Shown piece by piece: positions 33,301 to 39,726 of a stretch of DNA of 64,000 nucleotides; position 1 is the first letter of the stretch; the number at the start of each line of letters is the position of its first letter. This DNA comes from JAGOUN01 sp040389005. GTDB taxonomy: Bacteria; Pseudomonadota; Gammaproteobacteria; JAGOUN01. Made by a program: the position numbers and the translations under genes. The notes beneath the pieces are model-generated. The model did no database searches and was not told the origin of the DNA. It saw only the letters and a program-made list of their open reading frames with translations. Where the stretch lies: contig JAZKAS010000022.1 in assembly GCA_040389005.1 (NCBI GenBank), forward strand, positions 1 to 64,000, given 5' to 3'.

Positions 33301-35941
33301 ATTACTAAACCCGCATAATTCCGCCATGTATCAAGGGCCTGATTTTTACTCGCGCTTTGATCGAGTAGAAGAGATGACGCATGAGTTGACGCCCGCTTTT
33401 TCACCCCCGATTCCATTGGCGGAGCGCACTCACTCAAACAGTGAAATTATTGAACTCTGTGGTGGAGAGCACTGGGAATCTTGCCTCATTGGCCACTGGA
33501 CTATTCAAGGCAATTATTTTGTGTTCAAAGAAGGTGTGTTATTGCAAGCCTTGAAACACAATAGAACCACCGTTGCCTTTAATAACGCACCATTACACGA
33601 CCCTGCTTTTGTGGTTTTTTTGCATGATTTAAGCTGGTATCGCGCGGTTTACTATCAAGGCCATAATTATGGCGCATTACCAGAAATTTTTTCATTTGAA
33701 TTAACACAAGGCGTTTATCTTCCCGAAAAAGAAAAATACTTGCAGCTGTATCCTGAGAATGCATTGATCAAAGGTCATCAGTTGTTACTCAATCAGGCAA
33801 ATATATCGGATTTCTTGGTGAGCTATACCATTCAACAAGGGCAATTGCATACGCAAGCAGGCTTGATTGAACGCTATAAAAATAATAAATTGCCGATTTA
33901 TCTGACCAGCTCATTGTCTTTTTATACCTGGCTGCGATTGCTGGAAGCGTGCCGAGAACATAACACCACCTTGTTACTCACTTTGGCACCAGGCGTCACA
34001 CTCCCCAAAGAATTAGAGATGGATACTGATCATCTCGCAACTAGACCTAGTTTGGCACTCAGTCCGCGGACGATTTTTAATCCCTTATCAATCCCCCAAG
34101 ACTTAAACACAATGACTATCGATATCACTGAGTTAGAAACAAATGCTTTCTTAGCTACCTTCAAATTCAAAGAGTTTAATCGACAAACAAATATTTACGA
34201 ATTTGCCCTCATTGAAAATGCCATTCAAAGCGCTTTAGAGAAAAATAAAACAGTGATATTAAAAGGCCGATGGACACTCGCCATAGCCGAGGCCGTACAA
34301 ACGCTTATCTTTCAACGTTGGCAAAACGCTTGCAGCGGCAAGCTTGTTATACTCTGTGATCATCCCAGTTTATTTCCTTTTTTACCTTCACAAGCTTTGA
34401 ACGAACTGCCAAAAGCGACACCCCGACCTGACAAAATCGTCGATTATGCAGAGCGATTCTCCGAGGTAGAAGCCGCTTTAGCAACCACCCCTTTCGTACG
34501 TATCACTGGCCCCAGCGGTTGTGGTAAAACGCATTTCGTAGTGTACGAATGGACTCGAAAACATCCTAAGCTTCATTATGGCGAAGAAAAAATTCTCGCT
34601 TTTTTGGAAGATACGTCAACGGATGGATTGATTATCTTGTATCTGAACGAGGCCAATCTCAATGAAAAACAATGGGCATTGTTCATGGGATTGTTTGACA
34701 ATCCCCCTGCGGTTTTTTATAAAAATCATTACTATCCCGTAACTTCGCGTCACAAGGTAATTGTTGACGGCAATCCTTTATCGTGCGGTGGAGGACGCAA
34801 CACGCCTTATTTATTTCAGCAACATCCGTATCAACTATTGTTTCAACCTTTGCCGCGAGAAGTCATTGCAAAACACATTGACTTAGAACCTGCGCTGAAA
34901 GAACCAATACTGGATGTAGTGGCCTATCTTGCATCGTGCGATCCCAATGACACGTTATTGACCCCGCGAGAAATAAAAGCCATGGCGAATTTCATTCGCA
35001 TTGCTCAATATCAATACCCGCATATTTCCGGACAAACGCTCGCGCGCTATTTTGCCTATACGCTCAGCCAACCTCATGTGCCGTACGAGCATCGAGCGGC
35101 TTTTGAAGAAAAGTTCAAAACCGATATGCCTTTTACGCTGGCAGATGTTATCGCTCAAAATAACTCCCCAGGCGATTACATACTCCATGAAACTAACTTG
35201 CCGGTGGCGATTGCGATTCACATGCATTTGGCTCGGCGAGAATATTATCAAACCACCGGCGCTACACCTCTCGCGGTAGGACTAAATGGTTTAATTATTG
35301 AAGGCGAATCCGGCGAAGGCAAAAGCACGTTGATCATTCATCAACTTCAGCTAAAAGGCTACCAAGAAGGCGTTGATTTTATCCACATCGCCCCAAAAAC
35401 CAAGGGACTCGAAGCAACACTTTTAAATGCATTTCATCAAGGGCAAATGGTTGTCATTGATGAAATAAACACTCATCCACTCGATGAAAAGTTACTCCTT
35501 GCTTTGCTAGAAGGACATGATCTAAAGGGTAATTTGCCTGAAAAACCTGGATTTCTATTATTCGGCACGCAAAACCCCTTAAGTTACCGAGGACGGTTAA
35601 AATTGTCGACACCGTTAGCGCATCGTGTACAAACCATCACGTTACAAAAAAGTACGCTACAGGAAAAAAGACAGATTTTAGATCGATTCGAATTACCCAC
35701 AGACATTACCCAATACATGCTCCAAGAATGGGCACAAAACACTGATTTAACGTTAAGAGATCTTCTTAAAGCCGCCGAGCAATGGAAAGCCTGCAATCAA
35801 CCATTATCTCGATCGTCTTCTACATTTTTCTCAAACAAAGATGCTGGCACGGTTTTGGGTAAACGCAAAGAACCCGAGCCACCCTTGTTTGAGCTAAATT
35901 CCGCCAACCCCCACGATCATGTAGACTTTCTGCCAAGATAA
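30332..35941 (+). CDS. giant LRR / transglutaminase-like / tandem AAA protein (1869 aa)
   Basis: Layout: a helical N-terminus; leucine-rich repeats (about 245-545, including five 50-residue units at 286-535); and a transglutaminase-like domain with LGACRHRSVVF (Cys772), NDIHMYAEVFYQQQW (His800) and IPCDFGG (Asp815), spaced as in transglut_core. A degenerate AAA-like module follows (about 890-1030: HKVLIIDYSQF, then VIALLNPHN). Next is an AAA module with P-loop GPSGCGKT (1393-1400) whose Walker B is altered to LYLNEAN. Last is an AAA_5/MoxR-dynein-like module with GESGEGKS (1658-1665), VVIDEIN (Asp1710) and the sensor-like GTQNP. There is no signal peptide. The combination is not one I know. 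It could be a translocated effector or an NLR-like sensor. The flanks are a rhodanese/DedA pair and aroQ, both ordinary. Confidence 0.8.
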   Translation: MPITIKKIFHTTRDVTKTTWSNTPSADVDYIRMIKGQKPFKSSAITQTMVKQTLIIAENIRNYLENIVEVKKFDDCIKQLYQEGFSIYFCKGKKLHLYTHAFLKNLSALPRHSDNTIHYSLTPKEISEQLNISIEEILQFDFPEISLLSSGCEGTFDGTTLTTWKNQETLRSIKLTTSSLTHMNELMNICPNIVLFSINANEIIEFSCNKNTIQKWIDFFQKHQPPEEMLTACSSEATTLTLNSNFVCNSDFLLSILEKASQIEVLNLDGFTLDDLTLDDLQPLNNADLSKLKTLGLWSSSFSGDFTAAILAKTSQLEALMAYDCNILEDIQLPDHVDLSKLKILDLSEFSVSSDFVEAILAKTSELEILALTFCSTLTDIQLSDHVDLSKLKILNLSGSSVSSDFVATILAKAPQLETLNLSRCRTLEELELSDHADLSKLKILDLSCSYVSSDFVAAILAKTPQLETLNLNRCQNLEELELSDHADLSKLKIVDLSGSSVSSDFVAAILAKSSHLEELCLLSCKNLTEEDIEDFRQEQKQLSISFQLYKENEITSHQKSSTTQQKSIDADTRPSNQTLRTDRVFMGMSRAPEPRELRYEVFDNLQLNTKPDINAPFLLNHSALMSFFAITPIQAQRPLLLDYQMTNDHYYFGRKKLRLTSEWQALPSIFPNEVLLYFYLSSPADVEFIRSTNTDLQYIRLKGSQPPQNNTIELFLGGEKAKLSWTELPTEVRSLIKFCRNFKAGALRNIDETSSAQQYMSALITQKLGACRHRSVVFKYLMQQNHPNIPVRLVANDIHMYAEVFYQQQWIPCDFGGYPAKIKIREKLSERVTQNSEQKTQTKEITKKLPPHYFIKRESSMVIKKSAAEILTHSGTTCVHTSNGEDTRLALQKTAHTLGQTPYFIDSPDVLRCAGPYIQRDAANNTLGHIVKDPGGPLYEFFTSDAPHKVLIIDYSQFTPAEIVATNAVLDNPPRVDGIWPSSHIHVIALLNPHNSAMYQGPDFYSRFDRVEEMTHELTPAFSPPIPLAERTHSNSEIIELCGGEHWESCLIGHWTIQGNYFVFKEGVLLQALKHNRTTVAFNNAPLHDPAFVVFLHDLSWYRAVYYQGHNYGALPEIFSFELTQGVYLPEKEKYLQLYPENALIKGHQLLLNQANISDFLVSYTIQQGQLHTQAGLIERYKNNKLPIYLTSSLSFYTWLRLLEACREHNTTLLLTLAPGVTLPKELEMDTDHLATRPSLALSPRTIFNPLSIPQDLNTMTIDITELETNAFLATFKFKEFNRQTNIYEFALIENAIQSALEKNKTVILKGRWTLAIAEAVQTLIFQRWQNACSGKLVILCDHPSLFPFLPSQALNELPKATPRPDKIVDYAERFSEVEAALATTPFVRITGPSGCGKTHFVVYEWTRKHPKLHYGEEKILAFLEDTSTDGLIILYLNEANLNEKQWALFMGLFDNPPAVFYKNHYYPVTSRHKVIVDGNPLSCGGGRNTPYLFQQHPYQLLFQPLPREVIAKHIDLEPALKEPILDVVAYLASCDPNDTLLTPREIKAMANFIRIAQYQYPHISGQTLARYFAYTLSQPHVPYEHRAAFEEKFKTDMPFTLADVIAQNNSPGDYILHETNLPVAIAIHMHLARREYYQTTGATPLAVGLNGLIIEGESGEGKSTLIIHQLQLKGYQEGVDFIHIAPKTKGLEATLLNAFHQGQMVVIDEINTHPLDEKLLLALLEGHDLKGNLPEKPGFLLFGTQNPLSYRGRLKLSTPLAHRVQTITLQKSTLQEKRQILDRFELPTDITQYMLQEWAQNTDLTLRDLLKAAEQWKACNQPLSRSSSTFFSNKDAGTVLGKRKEPEPPLFELNSANPHDHVDFLPR
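31145..31174 (+). repeat. 15-bp tandem duplication inside the LRR region
   Basis: ACACTCGACGACCTT is repeated twice head to tail, encoding a duplicated TLDDL. It keeps frame and sits just before the 150-bp LRR array. Confidence 0.9.
31187..31936 (+). repeat. five tandem 150-bp LRR-coding units
   Basis: Units start at 31187, 31337, 31487, 31637 and 31787, an exact 150-base period (50 residues, two LRRs each). Each unit begins with (N/H)(A/V)DLSKLK and contains SSDFV-AAILAK, then a variable LE-L segment. Units 3 to 5 are very similar at DNA level, implying recent duplication or conversion. Confidence 0.92.
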
Positions 35942-35985
35942 TTGCATAATGACGCAACTTTTAATTAAACAGCACATGAGGGTGA

Positions 35986-36429
35986 ATGGCGAGCATTCTA
36001 GTTTTACACGGCCCCAACCTCAATCTTTTAGGCACGCGTGAACCCGAAATCTATGGTCACAAAACCTTAAACGATGTGAATGCTGAACTTTTTACCAAAG
36101 CTGCGTTTATGGATCATCGCCTAAGTATCCATCAAAGCAACGCAGAACATGTGTTGATTGATTTCATTCAAGGCGCGCGTAATCAACACGATTTTATTAT
36201 TTTTAACCCAGCAGGGTTCACGCATACAAGCGTTGTGTTGCGCGATGCTCTATCGGCTGTCGCGATTCCATTTATCGAAATCCATATTAGCGATATCAAA
36301 AGCCGCGAACCCTTCCGTCAACATTCTTATTTTTCAGATATAGCCCATAAAACCATCAGCGGCCAAGGCACCGATGGTTATTTGATGGCATTAGAGACAG
36401 CAAACCAATTTTTATTAACACGAGGATAA
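35986..36429 (+). CDS. aroQ: type II 3-dehydroquinate dehydratase
   Basis: This dodecameric cytosolic shikimate-pathway enzyme converts 3-dehydroquinate to 3-dehydroshikimate. The 147-residue length is standard. Motifs: LVLHGPNLNLLGTREPEIYG, HQSNAEHVLIDFIQGAR, NPAGFTHTSVVLRDAL and IHISDIKSREPFRQHSYFS with the catalytic His region. GAGGGTGA precedes the ATG. It is followed after six bases by accB, the widespread aroQ-accB-accC arrangement. Confidence 0.96.
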   Translation: MASILVLHGPNLNLLGTREPEIYGHKTLNDVNAELFTKAAFMDHRLSIHQSNAEHVLIDFIQGARNQHDFIIFNPAGFTHTSVVLRDALSAVAIPFIEIHISDIKSREPFRQHSYFSDIAHKTISGQGTDGYLMALETANQFLLTRG

Positions 36430-36435
36430 AACAAC

Positions 36436-36888
36436 ATGATCGATCTACGTAAAATTAAAAAACTCATTGAACTTGTAGAAGAATCACAAATTGCGAGCCT
36501 GAAAATTAGCGAAAACGGCGAAACCATTGAAATTTCTAAACCCACTTCTTCTGTGACGCATTATACAACCGCACCAACTCATGCACCAGCGCCGGTTGCA
36601 GCGCCCGTATTAGAACAGGCGTCACATAAACCTGCTGCCACCGATGATTCTAAACATCACCGCTTAACCTCACCGATGGTCGGTACGATTTATCTTTCTG
36701 CAACACCGGGCGCAGACCCGTTTGTTGAAGTCGGTCAAACGGTCAAAAAAGGACAAACCATTTGCTTGATCGAAGCGATGAAAATGTTCAACCAAATTGA
36801 AGCCGATAAATCTGGCGTGATCACAGCGCGATTGGTTGAAAACGCATCGCCGGTTGAATTTGGTCAACCATTATTTATTATTGAATAA
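36436..36888 (+). CDS. accB: biotin carboxyl carrier protein of acetyl-CoA carboxylase
   Basis: This is the 150-residue BCCP of acetyl-CoA carboxylase. The N-terminal assembly region is DLRKIKKLIELVEESQIASLKI, followed by a Pro/Ala-rich linker (about 45-75). The C-terminal biotinyl domain has the biotinylation motif EAMKMFN (Lys near 117). It works with AccC in the first step of fatty acid synthesis. Unusually, 128 bases carrying palindromes separate it from accC. Confidence 0.97.
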   Translation: MIDLRKIKKLIELVEESQIASLKISENGETIEISKPTSSVTHYTTAPTHAPAPVAAPVLEQASHKPAATDDSKHHRLTSPMVGTIYLSATPGADPFVEVGQTVKKGQTICLIEAMKMFNQIEADKSGVITARLVENASPVEFGQPLFIIE

Positions 36889-36911
36889 AACTCCTCATCC
36901 GCCTGTCGGCA

Positions 36912-36975
36912 CTTTCTTTTACTGAAAGAAAGCATCAAAAGGCGACGGCCTTCTCCCCTGAAAAGAGAGAAGGCC
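36912..36975. repeat. two hairpins in the accB-accC spacer
   Basis: CTTTCTTT/AAAGAAAG (36912-36919 and 36925-36932) and GGCCTTCTC/GAGAAGGCC (36947-36955 and 36967-36975) form two neighbouring hairpins. Neither is followed by a T tract, so they look like a degenerate interspersed repeat or attenuating structure rather than a terminator. Confidence 0.6.
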
Positions 36976-37016
36976 GCAGTAGAGAGGACAAATAAATCTG
37001 ACATGGGAATTCCATT

Positions 37017-38357
37017 ATGCTAAAGAAAATCGTCATTGCGAATCGCGGTGAAATTGCATTGCGAGTATTGCGCGCCTGTAAAGAAATGGGCATTAAAACT
37101 GTTGCTGTTCATTCAACAGCGGATCGAGACTTAAAACACGTGCGTTTAGCCGATGAGTCTATTTGCATTGGTTCTGCGCCTCCCTCCGATAGTTATTTGA
37201 GCATTCCCGCGATCATTAGCGCAGCGGAAATTACCGATGCGGACGCAATTCATCCGGGGTATGGTTTTTTAGCTGAAAATGCGAACTTTGCAGAACAAGT
37301 AGAAAACAGCGGCTTTATTTTTATTGGTCCCGATGCAACCACAATCCGCACCATGGGTGACAAAGTCTCTGCCATTCATGCAATGAAAGCCGCCGGCATT
37401 CCTTGTGTTCCAGGCTCTGACGGCCCCTTAGGTACGGATGACGAAGAAAATATTCGCACGGCGAATAGAATTGGATTGCCGGTGATTATTAAGGCTTCAG
37501 GCGGTGGTGGTGGTCGCGGTATGCGCGTAGTTCGCCAAGCGTCTGAAATCGTCAATTTTATTAACATGACCAAAACCGAAGCCAGTGCTGCGTTTGGCAA
37601 TAGCACGGTTTACATGGAAAAATTTCTTGAAAATCCCAGACATATTGAAATTCAAGTATTAGCCGACGGTAAAGGCCAAGCGGTTTATCTCGCAGAACGT
37701 GATTGTTCAATGCAACGACGTCATCAAAAAGTACTAGAAGAAGCAACTGCGCCCGGCATTACGCCTGAGCAACGCGCTAAAATTGGCGAACGTTGTGCAG
37801 AAGCGTGCCGCATCATGAAATATCGCGGCGTCGGAACCTTCGAGTTTTTATTTGAAAATGGCGAGTTTTATTTCATTGAAATGAATACCCGCATTCAAGT
37901 AGAACATCCTGTGACGGAAATGATCACTGGTATTGATCTTATTAAAGAACAAATTAAAGTCGCTGCAGGCGTGCCCATGACCTTGCGTCAAGAAGATATT
38001 CGAATTTTTGGCCATGCGATTGAATGCCGTATTAATGCAGAAGACCCTCGCACATTTATCCCCTCACCCGGCACGGTTGAGCTGTTTCATGCACCCGGCG
38101 GGCCAGGAGTTCGCGTTGATTCGCATCTTTATTCAGGCTATCGCGTTCCGCCCTATTATGATTCCTTGATCGCGAAGATTATTACCTTTGGTGAAGATCG
38201 GCACACCGCCATTATGCGCATGCGTAATGCACTAACGGAACTGCATATTGAAGGCATAAAAACCAACATTGAGCTACAACAACGCATATTAAATGATGCA
38301 AATTTTGTCAAAGGCGGAACAAATATTCATTATTTGGAGAAAATGCTTCAAGAATGA
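37017..38357 (+). CDS. accC: biotin carboxylase subunit of acetyl-CoA carboxylase
   Basis: This enzyme carboxylates BCCP-biotin using ATP and bicarbonate. The 446-residue length is normal. The ATP-grasp features are GYGFLAENANFAEQ, KASGGGGGRGMRVVR (glycine-rich lid), EKFLENPRHIEIQVLAD, ERDCSMQRRHQKVLEEA and FIEMNTRIQVEHPVTEM, which includes the catalytic Glu/Arg. It is downstream of accB and upstream of fis; prmA and dusB, which often lie between accC and fis, are absent. Confidence 0.97.
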   Translation: MLKKIVIANRGEIALRVLRACKEMGIKTVAVHSTADRDLKHVRLADESICIGSAPPSDSYLSIPAIISAAEITDADAIHPGYGFLAENANFAEQVENSGFIFIGPDATTIRTMGDKVSAIHAMKAAGIPCVPGSDGPLGTDDEENIRTANRIGLPVIIKASGGGGGRGMRVVRQASEIVNFINMTKTEASAAFGNSTVYMEKFLENPRHIEIQVLADGKGQAVYLAERDCSMQRRHQKVLEEATAPGITPEQRAKIGERCAEACRIMKYRGVGTFEFLFENGEFYFIEMNTRIQVEHPVTEMITGIDLIKEQIKVAAGVPMTLRQEDIRIFGHAIECRINAEDPRTFIPSPGTVELFHAPGGPGVRVDSHLYSGYRVPPYYDSLIAKIITFGEDRHTAIMRMRNALTELHIEGIKTNIELQQRILNDANFVKGGTNIHYLEKMLQE

Positions 38358-38420
38358 TCTATACATGACGCAAGAGCTGTGCTAAAATTTCGCACACAAA
38401 TGAGCGGAGGAGGGCTCATG

Positions 38421-38468
38421 ATGCTGGCAGCTGGACGCCTGCTTGGGTTAAGGAAGTCAAAAAATTAA
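38421..38468 (+). CDS. possible 15-aa leader peptide upstream of fis
   Basis: A short ORF, MLAAGRLLGLRKSKN, has an exceptionally strong Shine-Dalgarno, GGAGGAGGG at 38406-38414, six bases from its ATG (another ATG at 38418 is too close). An extended -10-like sequence TGcTAAAAT lies about 30 bases upstream. The ORF ends 27 bases before the fis start. It may be a translated leader coupling ribosome traffic to fis expression, or the start of a decayed gene. No experimental support can be seen. Confidence 0.35.
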   Translation: MLAAGRLLGLRKSKN

Positions 38469-38495
38469 AACGATAACAGAAGAGAGAGACTTTAA

Positions 38496-38777
38496 ATGAG
38501 CGCTATTTTCGAACCTTCGGTCGCAGCACCTGAAAAAATCAAACCTGAAAACTACTCCTTGGCACAGCATATCAAGGATTTATTTCAAAACTATGTGGCT
38601 AGCTTGAGCGGTGAAACCCCTCATCAACTTTATGAATTATTTTTAGGCGAATTTGAGAAGCCTTTCTTTGAAGCAGTTTTGATTCATACACGCCATAATC
38701 AATCTAAAGCGGCAACACTTTTGGGGATTAGTCGTGGGACTTTACGCAAAAAGCTGAAAGGCTGCGATTTGCTATAA
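38496..38777 (+). CDS. fis: nucleoid protein Fis
   Basis: Fis is a 93-residue DNA-bending regulator. The C-terminal helix-turn-helix NQSKAATLLGISRGTLRKKLK is nearly identical to that of E. coli Fis. The N-terminal part includes LFQNYVASLSGETPHQLYELF, corresponding to the dimerisation helices. It is preceded by AGAGAGAC and a possible leader ORF, and followed by a stable palindrome. Confidence 0.95.
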   Translation: MSAIFEPSVAAPEKIKPENYSLAQHIKDLFQNYVASLSGETPHQLYELFLGEFEKPFFEAVLIHTRHNQSKAATLLGISRGTLRKKLKGCDLL

Positions 38778-38785
38778 TCTTATGC

Positions 38786-38820
38786 AGGGTGGATTACGAC
38801 GAGCACGTCTAATCCACCCT
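38786..38820. repeat. perfect-arm palindrome AGGGTGGATTA/TAATCCACCCT after fis
   Basis: Eleven-base arms with an inner GACG/CGTC pairing give a long hairpin (38786-38796 and 38810-38820). There is no T tract. Similar GGTGGATTA palindromes occur as interspersed repeats in many proteobacteria. It may also end the fis transcript. Confidence 0.6.
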
Positions 38821-38850
38821 ACCTCGAATCAATAATAAATTCATGGCCGG

Positions 38851-39726
38851 TTGTATTCTCCCCACATCTTGATCAATAATACCGATCATTATCAAACACT
38901 TGCAGAATCAATGAATCCTTCCACCGAACTAAAAGTCACTGCTGAAACGCTCGTGTTTCCGCAAAACAACTTAGCGCGTTGGTATAAAGCTACCACTTCT
39001 ACGCGTCATTCACCCGAGTCGGGCTTAAATACGCTGGTCGATTGCTCTGCCGCTGCGTTTGAACATATTCATTTATTAACTCAAAGCCCACTTTCAAACG
39101 AATCTAGAAAAAACATCGAAGAATACCTGGAATCACTGCAAAAACATTACCAACAACTGGGTTATTCTCAAGATATTTCACTTGCAGCCCATTACGCTGT
39201 TTGCGCAACTCTGGATGACATGTTGCGATGCATAGGAAGTGATGGACAATTTTTACAAAATTTTCATAACAGCCGATTAGAACAAGAAAAATTTTATTCC
39301 ATTTTAGAGCACATTAGCCCTAAAGCAGAAAAATATATTGATCTACTCGAGCTCATGTATCTTTGTCTGCGCTTTGGATACAAAGGACAATATCGAAACA
39401 CACCGTTTGGATTACAGCAATGGTCGCTGCTTACGGATAATACTTATCATTTGATCACGCACATTCGCGGTCAACGTAGTCATGTATTATCCCCAGGCTT
39501 ATCGGTTGCGACGCTGCCAAGAGCGCTACCCTTGTCATCAGAAATAAGACCCTTGACCACTAATAAAAAACAACATCGATTTTATCTGAGTGTGCTAGTT
39601 GCGTTTATTTTCTTTGCGATCCTCACTGGATTTGTTTTTCGAGAAACTTATAATACCACGCGTGAAGCCCTATCGAATGCGCCCAGCATTCATTCGACTA
39701 CTACTATGAAGGAAGCCGCAACATGA
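38851..39726 (+). CDS. icmH: IcmH/DotU-family protein
   Basis: This 291-residue protein has a cytosolic DotU/TssL-type helical domain (ISLAAHYAVCATLDDML, LLELMYLCLRFGYKGQYRNTPFG) and a single C-terminal membrane helix (FYLSVLVAFIFFAILTGFVF). With IcmF it forms the inner-membrane pair that stabilises the Dot/Icm type IVB system; the same fold is used as TssL in type VI systems. The start is uncertain: TTG at 38851, or ATG at 38911 (MNPSTELK). The stop overlaps the icmF start (ATGA). No Dot/Icm core or Tss genes lie in the window, so the IVB assignment rests on the overall Legionellales-like content. Confidence 0.8.
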   Translation: MYSPHILINNTDHYQTLAESMNPSTELKVTAETLVFPQNNLARWYKATTSTRHSPESGLNTLVDCSAAAFEHIHLLTQSPLSNESRKNIEEYLESLQKHYQQLGYSQDISLAAHYAVCATLDDMLRCIGSDGQFLQNFHNSRLEQEKFYSILEHISPKAEKYIDLLELMYLCLRFGYKGQYRNTPFGLQQWSLLTDNTYHLITHIRGQRSHVLSPGLSVATLPRALPLSSEIRPLTTNKKQHRFYLSVLVAFIFFAILTGFVFRETYNTTREALSNAPSIHSTTTMKEAAT

